Shown here: positions 42,549-52,410 of the stretch, in pieces
Layout of the letters: each line of letters begins with the position of its first letter
Numbering within the stretch: position 1 is the first letter of the stretch
DNA from: Burkholderiales bacterium
Lineage (GTDB): Bacteria; Pseudomonadota; Gammaproteobacteria; Burkholderiales; Burkholderiaceae_C
Assembly: GCA_026932235.1 (NCBI GenBank)
Contig: JAIXKR010000142.1
Location: 1-64,000 of the forward strand
Reading direction: 5' to 3'
Length of the DNA: 64,000 bases
Position numbers and translations under genes: made by a program
The notes under the pieces: model-generated
What the model saw: the letters and a program-made list of their open reading frames with translations, nothing else
Databases searched by the model: none
What the model was told of the DNA's origin: nothing

Positions 42549-43259
42549 ATGCCAGCGTACAAGCGCATCCTGCTCAAGCTCTCCGGCGAGGCCCTGATGG
42601 GCGACGACGCCTACGGCATCAACCGCGCCACCATCGTGCGCATGGTGCGCGAGATCCAGGAGGTCACGCGCATGGGCTGCGAGGTCGCCGTGGTCATCGG
42701 CGGCGGCAACATCTTCCGCGGCGTGGCCGGCGGCTCGGTCGGCATGGACCGCGCCACCGCCGACTACATGGGCATGCTCGCCACCGTGATGAACGCGCTC
42801 GCGCTGGCCGACACCATGCGCCAGGAAGGCATGACCGCGCGCGTGATGTCGGCGATCTCGATCGACCAGGTGGTCGAGCCCTACGTGCGCCCCAAGGCGC
42901 TGCAGTACCTCGAGGAAGGCAAGCTGATCGTCTTCGCCGCCGGTACCGGCAACCCCTTCTTCACCACCGACACCGCCGCGGCCCTTCGCGGCGCGGAGAT
43001 CGGCGCCGAGATCGTGCTCAAGGCGACCAAGGTCGACGGCGTCTACAGCGCCGACCCGAACAAGGATCCGTCCGCCACGCGCTACGCGCGCATCGGCTTC
43101 GACGAGGCGATCGCGCGCAATCTGCAGGTGATGGACGCGACGGCCTTCGCGCTGTGCCGCGACCAGAAGCTGCCGATCAAGGTGTTCAGCATCCACAAGC
43201 CCGGCGCGCTTCGCCGCGTCGTGCAGGGCGAGGACGAGGGCACGCTGGTGCATGTCTGA
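42549..43259 (+). CDS. pyrH: Uridylate kinase
   Basis: Hexameric UMP kinase of the amino acid kinase family; 236 residues. It begins [20 protein letters not shown], with [11 protein letters not shown] for phosphate binding and [20 protein letters not shown] near the C terminus. It makes UDP for nucleic acid and sugar nucleotide synthesis. The order tsf-pyrH-frr is conserved. Confidence 0.97.
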   Translation: MPAYKRILLKLSGEALMGDDAYGINRATIVRMVREIQEVTRMGCEVAVVIGGGNIFRGVAGGSVGMDRATADYMGMLATVMNALALADTMRQEGMTARVMSAISIDQVVEPYVRPKALQYLEEGKLIVFAAGTGNPFFTTDTAAALRGAEIGAEIVLKATKVDGVYSADPNKDPSATRYARIGFDEAIARNLQVMDATAFALCRDQKLPIKVFSIHKPGALRRVVQGEDEGTLVHV

Positions 43260-43298
43260 GGGCATGTCCGAGGGCATGGCTGAGAAGTCGAGGACGCG

Positions 43299-43865
43299 AT
43301 GACGACGAGCATTCCGGAGATCAAGAAGACCGCCGAGCAGAAGATGGGTAAGTCGGTCGAGGCGCTGAAGGGCGAGCTGCAGAAGATCCGCACCGGGCGC
43401 CCGCACCCGGGCATCCTCGACCAGGTACACGTCGACTACTACGGTTCGATGGTGCCGATCAGCCAGGTCGCCAACGTCAGCCTGCTGGATGCGCGCACGA
43501 TCAGCGTGCAGCCCTGGGAGAAGGGCATGGGGGCGAAGATCGAGAAGGCCATCCGCGAGTCGGACCTGGGCCTCAACCCTGCCGCGCAGGGCGATCTGCT
43601 GCGCGTGCCCATGCCGGCGCTGACCGAGGAGCGCCGGCGCGAGCTCACCAAGGTCGTGCGCCACACCGGCGAGGAAGCCAAGATCGCCGTGCGCAGCATC
43701 CGCCGCGACGCCAATGACCACCTGAAGAAGCTGCTCAAGGACAAGCTGGTCTCCGAGGACGAGGAGCGCCGCGCGCAGGACGAGGTGCAAAGGCTCACCG
43801 ACCGCACGATCGCCGAGATCGACCGGCTGGTGCAGGCCAAGGAAGCCGACGTGATGGCGGTCTGA
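43299..43865 (+). CDS. frr: Ribosome recycling factor
   Basis: Disassembles post-termination ribosomes together with EF-G. The 188-residue protein has the full family pattern: [40 protein letters not shown], and the three-helix bundle end with [20 protein letters not shown] and [15 protein letters not shown]. It starts 39 bases after pyrH and ends 12 bases before uppS. Confidence 0.97.
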   Translation: MTTSIPEIKKTAEQKMGKSVEALKGELQKIRTGRPHPGILDQVHVDYYGSMVPISQVANVSLLDARTISVQPWEKGMGAKIEKAIRESDLGLNPAAQGDLLRVPMPALTEERRRELTKVVRHTGEEAKIAVRSIRRDANDHLKKLLKDKLVSEDEERRAQDEVQRLTDRTIAEIDRLVQAKEADVMAV

Positions 43866-43877
43866 GGCCCGCTGCGC

Positions 43878-44618
43878 ATGTCGACGATCAGGCCGGACGC
43901 CGCCGCCGTACCACGGCACGTGGCGATCGTGATGGACGGCAACGGCCGCTGGGCCAAGCGGCGCCGGTTGCCGCGCTTCGTCGGTCACGAGCAGGGCATG
44001 CAGACGCTGCTGCACGTGCTCGACGAGTTCGCCGCGCGCGGCGTCGAATACCTCACCGTCTTTGCTTTCTCGTCGGAGAACTGGAAGCGGCCGGAGGAGG
44101 AGGTCTCGGGCATCATGGGCCTGGTGCTGACGGGCGTGGCGAAGTACCTGCGCAAGCTCGCGGCCGAGGGCGTGCGCATCCGCGTCGTCGGCGACCATGC
44201 GGCGCTGTCGCCCAAGCTGCGCGCGGCCTGGGACGAGGCCGAGCGCAGCACCGCCGGCAACACGCGCATCCATCTCAGCGTGGCGTTCAACTACGGGGGG
44301 CGCTGGGACATCGTGCAGGCCTGCCGCCGCGCCTGCGCCGACGGCCTGACCCCCGAGCAGATCGACGAGGCGGCGCTGGCCAGCCGCATGGCGCTGGCTT
44401 TCGCCCCCGACCCCGACCTCTTCATCCGCACCGGCGGCGAGATGCGCGTGAGCAACTTCCTGCTCTGGCAGGCCGCCTATGCCGAGCTGTACTTCAGCGA
44501 CTGCCTCTGGCCCGACTTCGGCCCCGCCGAGGTCGAGGCCGCGCTCGCCGCCTACGCCCGCCGCGAGCGCCGCTTCGGCGCCGTGCCCGTCGACGAGCCG
44601 GCGCCGCAAGGCGCCTGA
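43878..44618 (+). CDS. uppS: Undecaprenyl diphosphate synthase
   Basis: cis-Prenyltransferase that makes the C55 carrier for peptidoglycan and O-antigen; 246 residues. The catalytic Asp and phosphate-binding segment is IVMDGNGRWAKRRRLPR. Further motifs are FAFSSENWKRP, FNYGGRWDIVQA and DLFIRTGGEMRVSNFLLWQA, all expected. It follows frr and precedes cdsA by five bases in the conserved frr-uppS-cdsA-dxr-rseP-bamA order. Confidence 0.97.
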   Translation: MSTIRPDAAAVPRHVAIVMDGNGRWAKRRRLPRFVGHEQGMQTLLHVLDEFAARGVEYLTVFAFSSENWKRPEEEVSGIMGLVLTGVAKYLRKLAAEGVRIRVVGDHAALSPKLRAAWDEAERSTAGNTRIHLSVAFNYGGRWDIVQACRRACADGLTPEQIDEAALASRMALAFAPDPDLFIRTGGEMRVSNFLLWQAAYAELYFSDCLWPDFGPAEVEAALAAYARRERRFGAVPVDEPAPQGA

Positions 44619-44623
44619 TCGCG

Positions 44624-45469
44624 GTGCTGCGCCAGCGCATCATCACCGCCCTGGTGCTGGTGGCGCTGCTGCTGCCGGCCTTGTTCGCCGACGTCGCCTG
44701 GCCCTTCGTGCTGCTGACGCTGCTGCTGATCGCCGCGGCGGGCTGGGAATGGTCGCGCCTGAACGCCGGTGCCGGCGCCGCGGCGCTGGCACTGGGCGCC
44801 GCGTTGGCGGCGCTCTGCGCCGCCACGCTCGCCGGTCCCTGGGCGCAACAGGCGCCCCGTCTCTTGTGGGTGCTGACGGCGCTGGTCTGGGTCGCCGGCG
44901 GCGCGCTGGCGCTGCGCGCCGGACCGGCGTCCTGGCCGCGGCTGTCGCGGGCGCTGCGTCTCGTCCTGGGCCTGATGCTGCTGTGGGCGGGATGGCTTGC
45001 GCTCGTGCAGGCGCGCGCCATCGGAATCAACTTCATCCTCTCGGTCCTGTGCCTGGTGTGGATGGCCGACATCGCCGCCTATTTCGGCGGTCGTGCCTTG
45101 GGCCGGCGCAAGCTGGCGCCGTCGATCAGCCCGGGCAAGAGCTGGGAGGGCGTCTGGAGCGGTCAGCTCGGCGTGCTCGTGCTCGCGGCGTGCTGGCTGG
45201 CGGTCGAGAACGGCTGGGGCGCGGGGCGCGTCGACAGCGCCAGCCTCTTTCGTGCGCTCCTCGACGGCCTGGGGTTGCCCCTGGGCGTGCTGGCGCTGCT
45301 TGCGCTGGCGGGAATGAGCGTGGTCGGCGACTTGGTCGAATCGCTGGTCAAGCGCGCTGTCGGCGCCAAGGACAGCTCCGGCCTGCTGCCCGGACACGGC
45401 GGCGTGCTCGACCGCATCGATGCGCTGCTGCCGGTGTTCCCGCTGGCGATGGCCTTCGCCACGCACTGA
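44624..45469 (+). CDS. cdsA: Phosphatidate cytidylyltransferase
   Basis: Integral membrane enzyme making CDP-diacylglycerol from phosphatidate and CTP; 281 residues with several hydrophobic spans starting at LVLVALLLPALFADVAWPF. The C-terminal family signature is SLVKRAVGAKDSSGLLPGHG followed by GVLDRID. It starts at GTG 44624, and dxr begins 13 bases after the stop. Confidence 0.95.
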   Translation: MLRQRIITALVLVALLLPALFADVAWPFVLLTLLLIAAAGWEWSRLNAGAGAAALALGAALAALCAATLAGPWAQQAPRLLWVLTALVWVAGGALALRAGPASWPRLSRALRLVLGLMLLWAGWLALVQARAIGINFILSVLCLVWMADIAAYFGGRALGRRKLAPSISPGKSWEGVWSGQLGVLVLAACWLAVENGWGAGRVDSASLFRALLDGLGLPLGVLALLALAGMSVVGDLVESLVKRAVGAKDSSGLLPGHGGVLDRIDALLPVFPLAMAFATH

Positions 45470-45482
45470 GGACCGCGGGCCG

Positions 45483-46670
45483 ATGAAGCCGCCGCAGCGC
45501 ATCGCGATCCTGGGCTCGACGGGCTCGATCGGCACGAGCACGCTCGATGTCATGGCGCGTCATGCGCAGCGCTTCGAGGTCCTCGGCCTGAGCGCAAACC
45601 AGCGCCTGGACGAGCTGCTGCGGCAATGCCGGCGCTGGCAGCCGCGCCTGGTGGCCCTGCCCGATGCCGAACGGGCGCGCGAGTTCCGGCAGATGCTCGC
45701 GCGCGAGGGCCTGCGCGTCGAAGTGCTGGAGGGCGAGGCCGGCCTCGTCGGGCTCGCCGCGCATCCCGAGGTCGATGCCGTCATGGCCGCGATCGTCGGC
45801 GCCGCCGGGCTCGCACCCTGCATCGCCTCGGCGCGTGCGGGCAAACGGCTGCTGCTGGCCAACAAGGAGGCGCTGGTCGTCGGCGGTGCGCTCTTCATGC
45901 AGGCGGTGCACGACGGCGGCGCGACGCTGCTGCCGATCGACAGCGAGCACTCGGCGATCTTCCAATGCCTGCCCGAGGACCGGTCGACCTGGGACGCGCG
46001 CATCGACCACATCGTGCTCACGGCCAGCGGCGGCCCGTTCCGCACGCGCGACGTGGCGACGCTGGCCGCCGTCACCCCCGACGAGGCCTGCGCGCACCCC
46101 AACTGGGTGATGGGGCGCAAGATCTCGGTCGATTCGGCGACGATGATGAACAAGGCGCTCGAGGTGATCGAGGCGCGCTGGCTCTTCGACCTGCCGCCGC
46201 AGCGGCTGCGGGTCTTGCTGCACCCGCAGAGCATCGTGCACTCGATGGTCGTGTGCCGCGACGCCTCGGTGCTGGCGCAGATGGGAACGCCGGACATGCG
46301 GGTTCCGATCGCCTACGGGCTGGCCTACCCCGAGCGCATCGTCTCGGGGGCGCCGGCCCTGGACTTCGCGACCTGCGCGGCGCTGACCTTCGAAGCGCTG
46401 GACGAGGAGCGCTTCCCCGGGCTGCGGCTGGCCTACGACGCGCTGCGCGCACCCGAGGGCACGACGGCGGTGCTGAACGCCGCCAACGAGGTGGCGGTCG
46501 ATGCCTTCCTGCAGCGGCGCATCGCCTTCACCGACATCCACGCCGTCAACTGCCGCACCCTCGAGAGCGTTGTCGTGCCATCGAGCACGCCGGGCGGGAT
46601 CGCGGATCTGCTGGAGCTCGACCGCCGCGCGCGCGAGGTCGCTGCCGGCCACGTGCAGGAGCTGGCCTGA
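45483..46670 (+). CDS. dxr: 1-deoxy-D-xylulose 5-phosphate reductoisomerase
   Basis: Converts DXP to MEP with NADPH, the committed step of the MEP pathway; 395 residues. The NADPH fold starts IAILGSTGSIGTSTLDVM. The active-site region contains LLPIDSEHSAIFQCL, with the metal-binding acids, and LTASGGPFRTRD; NWVMGRKISVDSATMMNKAL follows. It is one of two pathway genes in the window besides ispG, and feeds uppS. The stop is directly adjacent to the rseP start. Confidence 0.97.
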   Translation: MKPPQRIAILGSTGSIGTSTLDVMARHAQRFEVLGLSANQRLDELLRQCRRWQPRLVALPDAERAREFRQMLAREGLRVEVLEGEAGLVGLAAHPEVDAVMAAIVGAAGLAPCIASARAGKRLLLANKEALVVGGALFMQAVHDGGATLLPIDSEHSAIFQCLPEDRSTWDARIDHIVLTASGGPFRTRDVATLAAVTPDEACAHPNWVMGRKISVDSATMMNKALEVIEARWLFDLPPQRLRVLLHPQSIVHSMVVCRDASVLAQMGTPDMRVPIAYGLAYPERIVSGAPALDFATCAALTFEALDEERFPGLRLAYDALRAPEGTTAVLNAANEVAVDAFLQRRIAFTDIHAVNCRTLESVVVPSSTPGGIADLLELDRRAREVAAGHVQELA

Positions 46671-48041
46671 ATGCTCGTCACCGTGCTGTCCTTTCTGCTC
46701 ACGCTGGGCGTGCTCGTGGTCGTGCACGAGTGGGGGCACTACCGGGTCGCGCGCGCCTGCGGCGTCAAGGTGCTGCGCTTCTCGGTCGGTTTCGGGCGCG
46801 TGCTGTGGCGCCACCAGCGCGACCCGGCGTCGACGGAGTACGTCGTCTGTGCGCTGCCGCTGGGCGGCTACGTGCGCATGCTCGACGAGCGCGAAGGCGC
46901 CGTGCCGCCGCAGGAGCGCGAGCGCGCCTTCAACCGCAAGCCGCTGGCGGCGCGTGCGGCGATCGTCGTCGCCGGGCCGCTGGCCAACCTGCTGCTGGCG
47001 GTGCTGCTGTACGCCGCGGCGCACCTGATCGGCGTCGTCGAGCCCAAGGCCGTGCTTTCGACGCCGGCGCCGGCAAGCCTCATGCAGGCCGCGGGGCTGC
47101 GGGGCGGCGACTGGGTGCGCGCCTGGTCGACGGACGGACAGGCGTGGGAGGATGTGCGGTCGATGACCGACCTGCGCTGGCAGATCACGCAGGCGGTGCT
47201 GCACGGCGAGGACCTGCATCTGATGGTCAGCGACCGCGACGGTCGCGGCCGGCGTGACGTGCGGCTGCCGTTGTCCCGGCTCGCGGCGCAGGAGGTGGAT
47301 GCGGCGACGGTGAAGGCCATCGGTCTCACCCCCGCCTTCAGCGAGCCGGTGCTGGGGGAGATCAAGGCCGGCGGCGCGGCCGAGGCGGCCGGACTGCGCA
47401 AGGGCGACCGCGTGCTCGACATCGACGGCGTCGCGATGGCCGACGCCCATGCGGTGCGCGAACGCGTCCTGGACAGCGTGCGCGACGGCCGCGCGCTGGT
47501 GCAGCAGTGGCGCATCGAGCGCGAGGGCCGCGTGCTCGCGCTGACGGTGCTGCCGCGCCTCGTCGCCGAGGGTGAGCGCGAGTCCGGCCGCATCGAAGCC
47601 TACGTCGGAGCCGCGCCGGAGATGGTCTCGGTGCGGCAGGGTCCGCTGGACGCGCTGGTGCTTGGCGCCCGTCGCACCTGGGAGGTGTCGGCGCTGACGC
47701 TGCGCATGTTCGGCCGCATGCTCGTCGGGCAGGCCTCGCTGCGCAACCTCAGCGGGCCGCTGACCATCGCCGACTACGCCGGGCAATCGGTGCAGCAGGG
47801 GCTGTCGTACTACCTCTCGTTCCTCGCGCTGGTGAGCGTCAGCCTGGGCGTGCTCAACCTGTTGCCGCTGCCGATGCTCGATGGCGGACACCTCATGTAC
47901 TATGCTTTCGAGGCCGTGACCGGAAGACCGGTCTCCGAGCTCTGGCTCGCGCGTCTGCAGCGGGGCGGTGTTGCGCTGCTGCTGGCGATGATGTCCGTGG
48001 CCCTCTTCAACGACGTGGCCCGGATGCTGGGCCTGCACTGA
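46671..48041 (+). CDS. rseP: Site-2 protease RseP
   Basis: Intramembrane zinc metalloprotease that, in E. coli, cleaves RseA to release sigma-E; 456 residues. The zinc motif HEWGH is at residues 19-23 in the first membrane span. Two PDZ-type domains lie in the middle (LRGGDWVRAWSTDG; GLRKGDRVLDIDGV). The third metal ligand is in the C-terminal LPLPMLDGGHLMYYAFE segment. It starts with no gap after dxr and ends 7 bases before bamA, matching its link to outer-membrane stress. Confidence 0.95.
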   Translation: MLVTVLSFLLTLGVLVVVHEWGHYRVARACGVKVLRFSVGFGRVLWRHQRDPASTEYVVCALPLGGYVRMLDEREGAVPPQERERAFNRKPLAARAAIVVAGPLANLLLAVLLYAAAHLIGVVEPKAVLSTPAPASLMQAAGLRGGDWVRAWSTDGQAWEDVRSMTDLRWQITQAVLHGEDLHLMVSDRDGRGRRDVRLPLSRLAAQEVDAATVKAIGLTPAFSEPVLGEIKAGGAAEAAGLRKGDRVLDIDGVAMADAHAVRERVLDSVRDGRALVQQWRIEREGRVLALTVLPRLVAEGERESGRIEAYVGAAPEMVSVRQGPLDALVLGARRTWEVSALTLRMFGRMLVGQASLRNLSGPLTIADYAGQSVQQGLSYYLSFLALVSVSLGVLNLLPLPMLDGGHLMYYAFEAVTGRPVSELWLARLQRGGVALLLAMMSVALFNDVARMLGLH

Positions 48042-48048
48042 CCGCCCC

Positions 48049-50352
48049 ATGTTCCCCGTCCCACCGTTCGTCCCGGCGCGCCTTGTCCCTGCCGCCATCG
48101 TCGCCGCCGCCGCGCTCGCCGCACCGCAGGTGCAAGCGGTCACGCCCTTCGTCCTCGACGACATCCGCATCGAGGGACTGCAGCGCACCGATCCGGGGAC
48201 CGTCTTCGGCGCGCTGCCGTTTCGCATCGGCGACACCTACACCGACGAAAAGGGCGCGATCGCGCTGCGCTCGCTCTTCGCCACCGGGCTCTTCAAGGAC
48301 GTCCGCATCGAGATCGACGGCAAGGTTGCCGTCGTCATCGTCGACGAGCGCGCGACCATCGCCTCGGTCGGCTTCGTCGGCCTCAAGGAGTTCGACAAGG
48401 ACGCGCTCACCAAGTCGCTGAAGGACGCCGGCATCGGCGAGGGCCTGCCCTTCGACCGTTCGCTCATCGACCGCGCGGAGCAGGAGATCAAGCGCCAGTA
48501 TCTCTCGCGCAGTCTCTACGGCGCCGAGGTCGTGACGACCGTGACGCCGATCGAGCGCAACCGCGTCAACGTCAGCTTCACGATGAACGAAGGCGAGGCC
48601 GCGCGCATCAAGGAGATCCGCATCGTCGGCGCCAAGGCCATCGGCGAATCGACGCTTCTGGGTCTGTTCGACCTCACCACCAGCGGCTGGCTCACCTGGT
48701 ACACGAAGAGCGACCGCTACTCGCGCGCCAAGCTCAACGCCGACCTGGAGACGCTGCGCGCCTACTACCTCAACCGCGGCTATCTCGAGTTCGCGATCGA
48801 ATCCACGCAGGTCACGATCTCGCCGGACAAGCAGGAGATCACCATCACGATCTCGATCCAGGAGGGCCAGCCGTACACCGTGACCGCGATCCGCCTCGAG
48901 GGCGATTTCCTCGGCAAGGAGGACGAGTTCAAGGCACGCGTGCGCCTGCGCCCGGGCCAGCCCTACCGCGGGGATGCCGTGACCGAGACCGCAAAGGCCT
49001 TCAGCGAGCTCTTCGGCGCGTACGGCTACGCCTTCGCGCGCGTCGAGCCGCGGCCCGAGATCGATCGCGCGCGGGGCCTCGTCGTCGTCACCTTGTCGGC
49101 CGATCCGCAGCGGCGCGTCTACGTGCGCCGGATCGATATCTCGGGCAACACGCGCACGCGTGACGAGGTCGTGCGGCGCGAATTCCGCCAGATCGAGTCC
49201 TCGTGGTACGACGGCGACCGCATCCGGCTCTCGCGCGACCGCGTCGATCGCCTGGGCTACTTCAACGAGGTGAGCGTCGATACCGCGGAGGTCCCCGGCG
49301 CGCCCGATCAGGTCGACCTGGCGGTGGCGGTGACCGAGAAGCCCACCGGCAACCTGCTCATCGGTGCCACCTACTCCAACGCCGAGAAGCTCGGCCTCTC
49401 GGCGTCGATCCGCCAGGACAACGTCTTCGGCTCGGGCAACTATCTCGGCATCGAGCTCAACACCAGCACCAGCAACCGCACGCTGGTGGTGAGCGCCATC
49501 GACCCCTACTTCACCGTCGACGGCATCTCGCGCGGCATCGACCTCTACTACCGGACGATGCGGCCCTTCAACTCGCTCGGCGACGAGTACCAGATCAGCA
49601 CACCGGGCGCCTCGGTGCGCTTCGGCGTGCCGGTGACCGACTTCGACACCGTCTACCTGGGCATCGGCGCGGAGAGCACGCGCATCGGCGCCTCCAGCGG
49701 CATCCCCAACAGCTACTACCTCTACCGCCAGACCTATGGCGCGAGCAGCTTCTCGGTGCCGCTGACGCTGGGCTGGGCGCGCGACAGCCGCGACAGCGCC
49801 ATCGCGCCCACCAGCGGCGGCTACCAGCGCGTGAACCTGGAGTGGTCGGTGGCCGGCGACGTGCGCTACCTGCGCAGCAACTTCCAGGTGCAGCAGTACT
49901 GGCCTCTGCCGGGCAAGCTCTCGCTGGGCGTGAACGCGGAACTCGGCCTGGGCAAGGGTCTGGGCGGGCGGCCATTCCCGATCTTCAAGAACTTCTACGG
50001 CGGCGGCCTGGGCAGCGTGCGCGTCTTCGAGCAGGGGTCGCTGGGCGTCGTCGATCCGACCGGCGCCTTTATCGGGGGCGCGCGTCGCCTGAACCTGAAC
50101 ACCGAGCTCTACTTCCCCGTGCCCGGCACCGGAAACGACAAGTCGCTGCGCATCTTCGCCTTCACCGACGTCGGCAACGTCTGGCGTGAAGGCGAGCGCA
50201 TGACGGCCTCGAGCCTGCGTGCTTCGGCGGGCCTGGGCCTGTCGTGGATCTCGCCGGTGGGCCCGCTCAAGCTGAGCTGGGGGCGGCCCGTGAAGTCGGA
50301 GCCCAGCGATAGAATCCAGCGTTTCCAGTTCCAGATCGGGACCGCGTTCTGA
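48049..50352 (+). CDS. bamA: Outer membrane assembly factor BamA (Omp85)
   Basis: Core of the BAM complex; 767 residues. A signal peptide ends near QVQA (~27). Five POTRA domains follow, starting at FVLDDIRIEGLQRTDPGTVF, with IASVGFVGLKEFDKDALTKS as the second. The C-terminal 16-strand barrel includes VRFGVPVTDFDTVYLGIGAE and the lid motif in PLKLSWGRPVKSEPSD (the usual VRGF/Y-like L6 region is GGLGSVRVFEQGSLG). The final residue is Phe, as in most barrels. The stop overlaps the first base of skp. Confidence 0.96.
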   Translation: MFPVPPFVPARLVPAAIVAAAALAAPQVQAVTPFVLDDIRIEGLQRTDPGTVFGALPFRIGDTYTDEKGAIALRSLFATGLFKDVRIEIDGKVAVVIVDERATIASVGFVGLKEFDKDALTKSLKDAGIGEGLPFDRSLIDRAEQEIKRQYLSRSLYGAEVVTTVTPIERNRVNVSFTMNEGEAARIKEIRIVGAKAIGESTLLGLFDLTTSGWLTWYTKSDRYSRAKLNADLETLRAYYLNRGYLEFAIESTQVTISPDKQEITITISIQEGQPYTVTAIRLEGDFLGKEDEFKARVRLRPGQPYRGDAVTETAKAFSELFGAYGYAFARVEPRPEIDRARGLVVVTLSADPQRRVYVRRIDISGNTRTRDEVVRREFRQIESSWYDGDRIRLSRDRVDRLGYFNEVSVDTAEVPGAPDQVDLAVAVTEKPTGNLLIGATYSNAEKLGLSASIRQDNVFGSGNYLGIELNTSTSNRTLVVSAIDPYFTVDGISRGIDLYYRTMRPFNSLGDEYQISTPGASVRFGVPVTDFDTVYLGIGAESTRIGASSGIPNSYYLYRQTYGASSFSVPLTLGWARDSRDSAIAPTSGGYQRVNLEWSVAGDVRYLRSNFQVQQYWPLPGKLSLGVNAELGLGKGLGGRPFPIFKNFYGGGLGSVRVFEQGSLGVVDPTGAFIGGARRLNLNTELYFPVPGTGNDKSLRIFAFTDVGNVWREGERMTASSLRASAGLGLSWISPVGPLKLSWGRPVKSEPSDRIQRFQFQIGTAF
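50310..50315 (+). promoter_or_regulatory. Possible -10 element for skp-lpxD
   Basis: TAGAAT inside the last codons of bamA, 37 bases before the skp start. It matches the hexamer seen ahead of ndk and hisZ. A periplasmic-chaperone promoter at this point would be sensible, but the site lies in coding DNA and may be chance. Confidence 0.3.
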
Positions 50353-50873
50353 TGATGAAGACTACGTTGATCCAGGTGTTCGCCGCGGCGCTGGTGCTGG
50401 GCGCGGCCGCCGTTCCGGCCGCGGCGCAGGAACTGAAGATCGGCTATGTGAACAGCGAGCGCGTGTTGCGCGAGTCGGCGCCGGCGAAGGCGGCGCAGGG
50501 CAAGCTCGAGGCCGAGTTCGGCAAGCGCGACCGCGATCTCAACGACCAGGCCGCCAAGCTCAAGGCGGCGGCAGACAAGCTCGACAAGGATGCTCCGACG
50601 CTCAGCGAGGTCGAGCGCACGCGCCGGCAGCGCGAACTCGTCGATCAGGACCGCGACCTGCAGCGAAAGCGCCGCGAGTTCCAGGAGGACCTGAACCAGC
50701 GCAAGAACGAGGAGCTGGCCAGCGTCGTCGAGCGCGCGAACCGCGTCATCAAGCAGATCTTCGACCAGGAGAAGTACGACCTCATCCTGCAGGAAGTCGT
50801 CTTCGCCGGCCCGCGCGTGGACATCACCGACAGGGTGATCCGGGGACTCAACGGCGCCGCCCCGGGCAAGTAG
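50352..50873 (+). CDS. skp: Periplasmic chaperone Skp/OmpH
   Basis: Trimeric chaperone holding unfolded outer-membrane proteins; 173 residues. The signal peptide ([20 protein letters not shown]) is cut before [20 protein letters not shown]. The body is a long charged coiled coil, for example [20 protein letters not shown] and [20 protein letters not shown], forming the tentacles. The start ATG 50352 overlaps the bamA stop; ATG 50355 is an equally possible start. Confidence 0.95.
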   Translation: MMKTTLIQVFAAALVLGAAAVPAAAQELKIGYVNSERVLRESAPAKAAQGKLEAEFGKRDRDLNDQAAKLKAAADKLDKDAPTLSEVERTRRQRELVDQDRDLQRKRREFQEDLNQRKNEELASVVERANRVIKQIFDQEKYDLILQEVVFAGPRVDITDRVIRGLNGAAPGK

Positions 50874-50907
50874 CCCGGGCCGCTGCGGCAACGGCGCGGT
50901 AGCCGAC

Positions 50908-51930
50908 GTGCAGGCCCGGCTCGACGAACTGGTGGCCGCCCTGGGCGGTGAACTGCACGGAGACGGGTCGCTGCGCATCGACGCCATCGCACCGCTGGAG
51001 CGTGCCGGCAGCCGCGAGATCAGCTTCCTCGCGCAGGCGTCGTTGCTGCCGCAGCTGGCGCGAAGCCGCGCCGCCTGCGTCGTCGTGCGCCCCGAGCATC
51101 GCGAGCAGGCGCTTGCCCGTGGTGCGGCGATCGTCAGCGCCGATCCCTACCTCTACTTCGCGCGCCTCACGCAGTGGTGGGCCGCACGCGGCCGCGTGCC
51201 GGCACCCGCGGGAGTCCACCGCAGCGCGATTGTCGAAAGCGGTGCGGAGGTGCATCCCGAGGCGTCGATCGGCGCGCTCGCCTTCGTCGGTGCGCGCGCG
51301 CGCATAGGGCGCGGGACGGTGGTCGGCGCCCAGGCCAGCATCGGCGAGGACGCCGAGATCGGCGAGCACTGCCGGCTCGCGCCGCGCGTGGTGTTCGAGC
51401 GCGGCTGCCGCATCGGCGCGCGCGGCGTCGTCCAGGCCGGCGCGGTGATCGGGGCCGACGGCTTCGGCTTCGCGCCCGACGGCGGGCAGTGGGTGAAGAT
51501 CGAGCAGCTCGGCGCCGTTCGCATCGGCGACGACGTCGAGATCGGCGCCAACACCTGCATCGACCGCGGCGCCCTCGACGACACGGTGATCGAGGACGGC
51601 GTCAAGCTCGACAACCTGATCCAGATCGGCCACAACTGCCGCATCGGCGCGCACACCGCGATGGCCGGCTGCACCGGCGTCGCCGGCAGCACCCGCATCG
51701 GTCGCCATTGCACGGCCGGCGGCAGCGCCATGATCCTCGGGCACCTGGAGATCGTCGACCACGTGCACATCAGCGCGGCCACGGTGGTCTCGCGCTCGAT
51801 CCGCAAGCCGGGTCACTACAGCGGCTTCTTCCCCATCGACGAGAATGCCGCCTGGGAGAAGAACGCCGCGACACTCAGACAGCTGCACGCGCTGCGCGAA
51901 CGCATCCGCGCGCTGGAGAAGAAGTCATGA
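50908..51930 (+). CDS. lpxD: UDP-3-O-acylglucosamine N-acyltransferase
   Basis: Third step of lipid A synthesis, adding the N-linked acyl chain; 340 residues. The N-terminal uridine-binding domain contains [20 protein letters not shown]. The rest is a left-handed beta helix of hexapeptide repeats ([20 protein letters not shown] and following) with [20 protein letters not shown] near the acyl site and [20 protein letters not shown] around the catalytic His. Starts at GTG 50908 and overlaps fabZ by four bases. Confidence 0.96.
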   Translation: MQARLDELVAALGGELHGDGSLRIDAIAPLERAGSREISFLAQASLLPQLARSRAACVVVRPEHREQALARGAAIVSADPYLYFARLTQWWAARGRVPAPAGVHRSAIVESGAEVHPEASIGALAFVGARARIGRGTVVGAQASIGEDAEIGEHCRLAPRVVFERGCRIGARGVVQAGAVIGADGFGFAPDGGQWVKIEQLGAVRIGDDVEIGANTCIDRGALDDTVIEDGVKLDNLIQIGHNCRIGAHTAMAGCTGVAGSTRIGRHCTAGGSAMILGHLEIVDHVHISAATVVSRSIRKPGHYSGFFPIDENAAWEKNAATLRQLHALRERIRALEKKS

Positions 51931-52376
51931 CCACCCCCGTGCTGGACATCCACAAGATCTTCAAGAAGCTGCCCCATCGCTACCCGATGCTGCTGGTCGA
52001 CCGGGTGGTCGAGTTCGAGAGAGACAAGCGGCTGCTGGCGATCAAGAACGTCACCATCAACGAGCCCTTCTTCGGCGGCCACTTCCCGGTGCGACCGGTG
52101 ATGCCGGGCGTGCTCATCCTCGAGGCGCTGGCGCAGAGCGCGGCGCTGTTGTCCTTCGAGTCGGCGGGGCAGGACCTCGAGGACAACATGGTCGTCTACT
52201 TCGTCGGCATCGACGGCGCGCGCTTCAAGCGTCCGGTCGAACCCGGCGACCAGCTCATGCTGGAGGCGGTTCTCGACCGCGCGCGCGCGGGCATGTACAA
52301 GTACAAGGTGCGCGCCTACGTCGACGGCGAGGTCGCCGCCGAGGCCGAGATCATGTGCACCATGCGCCAGGTCTGA
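51927..52376 (+). CDS. fabZ: 3-hydroxyacyl-ACP dehydratase FabZ
   Basis: Hot-dog fold dehydratase of fatty acid elongation; 149 residues. The start [20 protein letters not shown] is typical. The catalytic His is in [14 protein letters not shown] and the catalytic Glu in [13 protein letters not shown]. Its place between lpxD and lpxA is conserved and may balance 3-hydroxyacyl-ACP use between fatty acids and lipid A. Start ATG 51927 overlaps the lpxD stop. Confidence 0.97.
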   Translation: MTTPVLDIHKIFKKLPHRYPMLLVDRVVEFERDKRLLAIKNVTINEPFFGGHFPVRPVMPGVLILEALAQSAALLSFESAGQDLEDNMVVYFVGIDGARFKRPVEPGDQLMLEAVLDRARAGMYKYKVRAYVDGEVAAEAEIMCTMRQV

Positions 52377-52410
52377 GGGCGCGGCAGGCAGCGAACGGCG
52401 AAGGGCGCGC

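Noticed and set aside
45348-48236. 962-residue minus-strand open frame opposite cdsA-dxr-rseP
   Set aside because: Antisense shadow of three conserved genes; low-complexity composition and no recognisable motif.
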